Below, one piece after another: positions 60,107 through 64,000 of a stretch of DNA of 64,000 nt. The translations under genes and the position numbers were made by a program. Within the stretch, counting starts at the first letter, position 1. Every line of letters starts with the position of its first letter. Source of the DNA: Paraburkholderia sp. CNPSo 3272 (lineage in GTDB: Bacteria > Pseudomonadota > Gammaproteobacteria > Burkholderiales > Burkholderiaceae); contig NZ_JAMBPQ010000006.1 in the NCBI RefSeq assembly GCF_024206495.1, positions 124,001-188,000 of the forward strand. Reading direction: 5' to 3'. The notes beneath the pieces were generated by a model that was not told the origin of the DNA, searched no databases, and saw nothing but the letters and a program-made list of their open reading frames with translations.

Positions 60107-62397
60107 ACCGCGCCCGCCCATCCTCTTCGTTGGACCCTGGCGCTCCCGACGATGCCGCGCGCCGCCGTTTCCTCGTGGGTGGGTCGCTCATGGTGAGCTT
60201 CGCCATCGTGCCGGGCATGGCCGCCATCGCGCAAACCACCACCGAAGCCGGCACCTTCCACGCGAGCGCGCCGAAGCTGCCCGGCAGCCTCAAGACCACG
60301 CCATCGCTCGACGCGTGGATCAAGGTCGGACCCGACGGCCACGTGAGCGTGTTCACGGGCAAGGCGGAGCTGGGCACCGGCGTTCGCACGGCGCTCCTGC
60401 AACTCGCCGCCGAAGAACTCGACCTCGCGCCTCATGCGATCGAACTGATCACGGCCGATACGGCCGCCACGCCAAACGAGGGCTACACGGCAGGCAGCCA
60501 CACGATGGCGGACAGCGGCACGGCCATCCTCAACGCGGCGGCCCAGGTGCGCACGCTGCTCGTCGCGAGCGCGGCGGCGCAGTTGGGCGTCGATGCCGCC
60601 GCGCTCACCACGCGCGGCGGCGCGATCCTCGCCGCCGACGGAAGGCGCGTGACCTACGGCGAGGCGGTGCAGCATGCGAACCTGCATCAGGACGCGCAGC
60701 CCAACGCTGCCAGGAAGCCGCCCGCACAGTACGCCGTGATCGGGCACACGCTGCCGCGCGTGGATATTCCGGGCAAGGTCACGGGCGGCGCGAGCTATGT
60801 TCAGGACCTGCGGCTCACCGGAATGCTGCATGCGCGTGTCGTGAGGCCGCCTTCCTATGGCGCGCGGCTCGTTGCCGTCGACAGCGCGCGCGTGGCGGCA
60901 CTCCCCGGCGTCGTCAAGGTCGTGCGCAACGGCGATTACCTGGCCGTGGTCGCCGACGACGAATGGCGCGCCATCGTCGCGATGCGCGAACTCGCGCTCG
61001 CGGCGCAGTGGCAGGCGGGCCCAGCACTACCTGATCCGGCCGGCATTCACGCGTTTCTGATGAAGCTGCCCGCACAGGAAATCGTCGTGGCGGACCAAAG
61101 CGCGCCCGCGAGCCCCCCGGCGGTGACGTTGAAAGCCCGCTATTCGAAGCCCTATTTGACGCATGGATCGATCGGGCCGTCGTGCGCGCTCGCGCAACTC
61201 GACAACGGCGTCATGACGGTCTGGACACATACGCAAGGCGTCTACCCTTTGCGCGCCGGCATTGCCGAGATGCTTGGCATGCCGCGCGAGAAGGTGCGCT
61301 GCGTTCACGTGGAAGGTTCGGGCTGCTACGGACACAACGGTGCAGACGACGTTGCCGGGGACGCCGCGTTCATCGCCCGCGAGCTGCCGGGCCGCCCGGT
61401 GCGCGTGCAGCTCATGCGCGAGCAGGAACACACATGGGAGCCGTTCGGTCCCGCGATGACGGTGGATGCGAGCGCATCGCTCGATGCCGGCGGATCGATA
61501 ATCGCCTGGCAATACGAACTATGGAGCAATACCCATAACAACCGCATCGAGAATGCGGGCCGTCTGTTGCCCGCGCAGCTGCTCGCGCAACCCTTCACGC
61601 CCGCGCCGCCCAAGCCGATTCCCATGCCGGAAGGCGGCGGCGACCGCAACAGTATTCCGCTCTACCGGGTGCCGCGCCTGCACGTTCAGAATCACTTTCT
61701 GCCCGATATGCCGATACGCGTTTCGGCCATGCGCTCGCTCGGCGCGCATATGAATGTGTTCGCCATCGAGAGCTTTATCGACGAGCTTGCGGGTGCCGCG
61801 CAAGCAGACCCTGTCGCGTTCCGCCTGAAGCATCTCTACGATCCGCGCGCGCAAGCCGTCATCCATGCCGTGGCCGATCGATCCGGCTGGCGAGCGCATG
61901 GCTCGCGTGCGACGCACCCTGACGTGCGCGCGTCCGGCTCCGGTTTTGCTTTCGCCCAATACAAGAATCTGATGGCCTACCTTGCCATTGCGATGGACGT
62001 GACCGTCATGCGCGATACCGGCGAGGTGCATGTGGAGCGCGTGGTGGCGGCCATCGACTGCGGGCAGATCGTCAATCCGGATGGCGTGCGCAACCAGGTC
62101 GAAGGCGGCATTTTGCAGTCCACGAGCTGGACGCTCTTCGAGGAAACGCGTTTCGACCGTGAACGTATTACGAGCTTCGACTGGAGCACTTACCCGATCA
62201 TGCGCTTTGCGTCGGTGCCGAGGCGCGTGGAGGTTCTGTTGATCGATCGCCCCGGCCTGCCGTTCCTCGGCGTGGGTGAAGCGGCGCAAGGACCGGCCGC
62301 GGCGGCGCTCGCCAACGCGATTGCCGACGCGACCGGTGTGAGAATCCGCGACTTGCCGCTGCTCGGGGAGAAGTCGCGCAATGCGCTCAAGGCGTAG
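60103..62397 (+). CDS. Molybdopterin subunit of xanthine-dehydrogenase-family hydroxylase
   Basis: The 764-residue protein starts with a twin-arginine signal (RRRFLVGGSL, about 20-29) and has GKAELGTGVRTALLQLAAEE, GKVTGGASYVQDLRLTGMLH and, near the end, GVGEAAQGPAAAALANAI with the catalytic Glu. It is the IorB-type single-polypeptide molybdenum subunit, which with the small subunit hydroxylates N-heterocycles or oxidises aldehydes. The Tat signal and cytochrome c place it in the periplasm. The substrate is not predictable; isoquinoline, nicotinate or aldehyde are candidates. No molybdenum-cofactor maturation (CoxF/XdhC-like) gene is adjacent. Confidence 0.92.
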   Translation: MNRARPSSSLDPGAPDDAARRRFLVGGSLMVSFAIVPGMAAIAQTTTEAGTFHASAPKLPGSLKTTPSLDAWIKVGPDGHVSVFTGKAELGTGVRTALLQLAAEELDLAPHAIELITADTAATPNEGYTAGSHTMADSGTAILNAAAQVRTLLVASAAAQLGVDAAALTTRGGAILAADGRRVTYGEAVQHANLHQDAQPNAARKPPAQYAVIGHTLPRVDIPGKVTGGASYVQDLRLTGMLHARVVRPPSYGARLVAVDSARVAALPGVVKVVRNGDYLAVVADDEWRAIVAMRELALAAQWQAGPALPDPAGIHAFLMKLPAQEIVVADQSAPASPPAVTLKARYSKPYLTHGSIGPSCALAQLDNGVMTVWTHTQGVYPLRAGIAEMLGMPREKVRCVHVEGSGCYGHNGADDVAGDAAFIARELPGRPVRVQLMREQEHTWEPFGPAMTVDASASLDAGGSIIAWQYELWSNTHNNRIENAGRLLPAQLLAQPFTPAPPKPIPMPEGGGDRNSIPLYRVPRLHVQNHFLPDMPIRVSAMRSLGAHMNVFAIESFIDELAGAAQADPVAFRLKHLYDPRAQAVIHAVADRSGWRAHGSRATHPDVRASGSGFAFAQYKNLMAYLAIAMDVTVMRDTGEVHVERVVAAIDCGQIVNPDGVRNQVEGGILQSTSWTLFEETRFDRERITSFDWSTYPIMRFASVPRRVEVLLIDRPGLPFLGVGEAAQGPAAAALANAIADATGVRIRDLPLLGEKSRNALKA

Positions 62398-62429
62398 CGA
62401 AACCGCCGCGTGTTTCGCTAGTGCTTTTT
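62395..62429 (+). terminator. Intrinsic terminator of the hydroxylase operon
   Basis: A perfect 9-bp stem (TAGCGAAAC/GTTTCGCTA, 8-base loop) begins at the stop codon and is followed by GTGCTTTTTA. It overlaps the end of the convergent gene. Confidence 0.85.
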
Positions 62430-62705
62430 AGGCGGCAAAGGCTGGTCGAGGCCCGGCTCGACCGGCGTGGGTACCGCGTCACCTACCGGCCTGGAAATGT
62501 CGTTGTTCGGCGCCCGATCTTGCTCGCCCGGGTCCTCGCCCGCCTCTTCCGCTGGCGTAGTCTTGGGTGGCAACGGCTGATCGAGGCCCGGCTCGGTAGG
62601 TGCAGGCACAGCGTCCCCAATTGGCTTGGGCATATCCGTGCCGCGCGGTTCCGTTGCATCGTCGGGGTGTTCGGGACGCTCTGACTCGTCGGACTGGTTG
62701 CTCAT
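62418..62705 (-). CDS. Small acidic, proline-rich repeat protein
   Basis: The 95-residue protein contains two copies of a 22-residue unit, PIGDAVPAPTEPGLDQPLPP and PVGDAVPTPVEPGLDQPLPP, separated by an acidic linker. It has no signal and no membrane segment and is probably disordered. GGGAGG precedes the ATG at 62705. I do not recognise a family. Confidence 0.7.
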   Translation of the reverse strand: MSNQSDESERPEHPDDATEPRGTDMPKPIGDAVPAPTEPGLDQPLPPKTTPAEEAGEDPGEQDRAPNNDISRPVGDAVPTPVEPGLDQPLPPKKH

Positions 62706-62865
62706 CGTATCGACCTCCCTTCGCGATGGATATCGCATGGTCCCGCCACATCATGCAGGGACCGTGCCAGCGAAGGGTGCGCCAACTTCAGTAGAATGAG
62801 GGTCACTGAGCGCCGAATCCGGCGGCCGACGAAGAATCACGCCCGGAAATCCTGGAACACGCCTG

Positions 62866-64000
62866 ATGCCGCACGCCCTCGATCGCCGCACCGCCGTCGC
62901 ATTCCTTGTGGCCGCAACGTTCTTCATGGAGAACCTCGACGCCACCGTCATCACCACCTCGCTGCCCATCATCGCCCGCGACTTTCACACGGCGCCCGCG
63001 TACCTCTCGATCGGCGTCTCCGCGTACCTCGTCGCGCTCACGATGTTCATCCCCGTGAGTGGCTGGTTCGCCGAGCGGTTCGGTGCGCGGCGCGTATTCG
63101 CCACGGCCATCACGGTATTCAGCGTGGCCTCGCTGCTTTGCGCGCTGAGCACGGGCCTGTTCGCCTTCACCGCCGCGCGCGTGCTGCAGGGTCTGGGAGG
63201 CGCGATGATGGTGCCGGTGGGCCGCCTCGTCGTGCTGCGCGACACGCCGAAGCACGAGATCGTGCGCGCCATTGCGATCCTCACCTGGCCCGCGCTGGTC
63301 GCGCCGATTCTCGGACCGCCGCTCGGCGGCTGGATCAGCACGCACTGGAGCTGGCACTGGATCTTCCTGCTCAACCTGCCGCTCGGCGTGGCCGCGCTCG
63401 TGGCCGCCCTGCTGCTTCTGCGCGACGAGCACACGCAACCGCGCCGCTTCGATACCTTCGGCTTCGTGCTGAGCGGCCTCGGCTTCGCGTTCGTCATGAG
63501 CGGCATCGAGATGGCGAGCCGCTCCGACGTCACCGCGCCCGTGTCGATCGGCACCTGCGTTGCGGGCATTGCGCTGTTGGCGGCGGCCGTCGTGCATTTG
63601 CGGCGCGTGCCGCATCCGCTGTTCGATCTCGCGCCCGTGAAGATCAACACGTTTCGCGTGACCGTGTTCGGCGGCTCGCTGTTTCGCACGGCCATCGGCA
63701 CCGCGCCGTTTCTGCTGCCGCTCATGTTCCAGGTCGCGTTCGGGTGGAGCGCCGTGGCTTCGGGCGCGCTGCTCCTATGGCTGTTCGCCGGCAACCTGTG
63801 TATGAAGCCGGGCACTACGTGGGTCATGAACCGCTTCGGCTTTCGCACCGTGCTGATCGGCAACGGCGCGCTGGTCGCGCTCGGCTTCGCGGGTTTCACG
63901 CTGCTCGGGGCCGACACGCCGCGCGTCGTCGTGGCCGCGTTGCTGTTTTTCAGCGGCCTCGTGCGCTCGATGCAGTTCACCGCGCTGAACACCATTGGTT
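62866..64000 (+). CDS. DHA2-type MFS transporter (3' end outside window)
   Basis: An open frame of more than 378 codons runs to the right edge. It starts MPHALDRRTAVAFLVAATFF and carries MENLDATVITTSLPIIARDF in helix 1, GWFAERFGARRVFATAI as motif A and ARVLQGLGGAMMVPVGRLVV followed by a GPPLGGWISTHWSWHW segment. These fit the 14-helix DHA2/EmrB drug:proton antiporter group. No clear ribosome site precedes ATG 62866. An upstream ATG at 62796 is in another frame. Confidence 0.88.
   Translation, partial: MPHALDRRTAVAFLVAATFFMENLDATVITTSLPIIARDFHTAPAYLSIGVSAYLVALTMFIPVSGWFAERFGARRVFATAITVFSVASLLCALSTGLFAFTAARVLQGLGGAMMVPVGRLVVLRDTPKHEIVRAIAILTWPALVAPILGPPLGGWISTHWSWHWIFLLNLPLGVAALVAALLLLRDEHTQPRRFDTFGFVLSGLGFAFVMSGIEMASRSDVTAPVSIGTCVAGIALLAAAVVHLRRVPHPLFDLAPVKINTFRVTVFGGSLFRTAIGTAPFLLPLMFQVAFGWSAVASGALLLWLFAGNLCMKPGTTWVMNRFGFRTVLIGNGALVALGFAGFTLLGADTPRVVVAALLFFSGLVRSMQFTALNTIG

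Noticed and set aside
1..64000. CRISPR array, tRNA, rRNA or intact insertion sequence
   Set aside because: Read for direct repeats, cloverleaf ends and paired transposase ends; none was found beyond the IS5 fragment.

Overview
The window is GC-rich DNA whose gene content and codon use look like a Burkholderia-type betaproteobacterium (Paraburkholderia, Caballeronia or a close relative). Supporting signs are small exported DUF4148-type proteins, NodT-type outer-membrane lipoproteins, many LysR and MarR regulators, and a VgrG followed by an M23-type protein. The mix of efflux, catabolic and orphan metabolic genes, with no ribosomal, tRNA or housekeeping operons, suggests an accessory region or a secondary replicon. 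That placement is inference. No rRNA, tRNA, CRISPR array or intact insertion sequence was seen.

Layout. 1-3.6 kb: a type VI secretion spike gene (vgrG) followed by an M23-like putative effector that runs off the left edge. 3.6-4.6 kb: a decayed IS5-type transposase and a 15-base match to the T7 promoter core. 4.6-11.6 kb: a periplasmic lactonase-type propeller, a chemoreceptor, a glucarate-type MFS importer, a MarR/MFS pair with a clear palindromic operator, and a DUF2970 membrane protein. 11.9-17.5 kb: a MocR-type regulator, a small exported protein, a short-chain dehydrogenase reduced to its two ends, a DsbA-like protein, a lone acetolactate synthase catalytic subunit and a small HMA-like protein.

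17.6-44.7 kb is dominated by three tripartite efflux systems. The first is an RND system (permease, adaptor, outer-membrane factor) next to an MFS gene and a divergent LysR. The second is an EmrB/EmrA/NodT set with a divergent LysR. The third is an EmrB, MarR, NodT, EmrA set with a second MarR just upstream. In the third cluster four similar 18-bp palindromes lie in front of four genes, which looks like one local MarR regulon. Between the systems are methylmalonate-semialdehyde dehydrogenase (mmsA), a SnoaL-like protein, the uracil/thymine glycosylase mug with a GlxA-type regulator, and an orphan 2-oxoglutarate dehydrogenase E1 gene (sucA) followed by a DJ-1/PfpI protein and an ArsR-type regulator.

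45-53.6 kb: a short-chain dehydrogenase-like protein lacking the catalytic Tyr, a tautomerase, an Hsp31/PfpI-type protein, a membrane protein with a patatin tail fragment, a serine hydrolase, a diguanylate cyclase, a DUF4148 protein and a propeller lipoprotein. 53.6-58.2 kb: a zinc-ribbon-like protein, then a LysR, an MFS transporter, LigJ (4-oxalomesaconate hydratase) and LigK/RraA (aldolase) in one direction. This is the bottom of the protocatechuate-4,5/gallate meta-cleavage route, without the upstream enzymes in view. 58.3-62.4 kb: a triheme cytochrome c and a two-subunit molybdenum hydroxylase with a Tat signal, in overlapping order. The right edge holds a small repeat protein and the start of another DHA2-type MFS gene.
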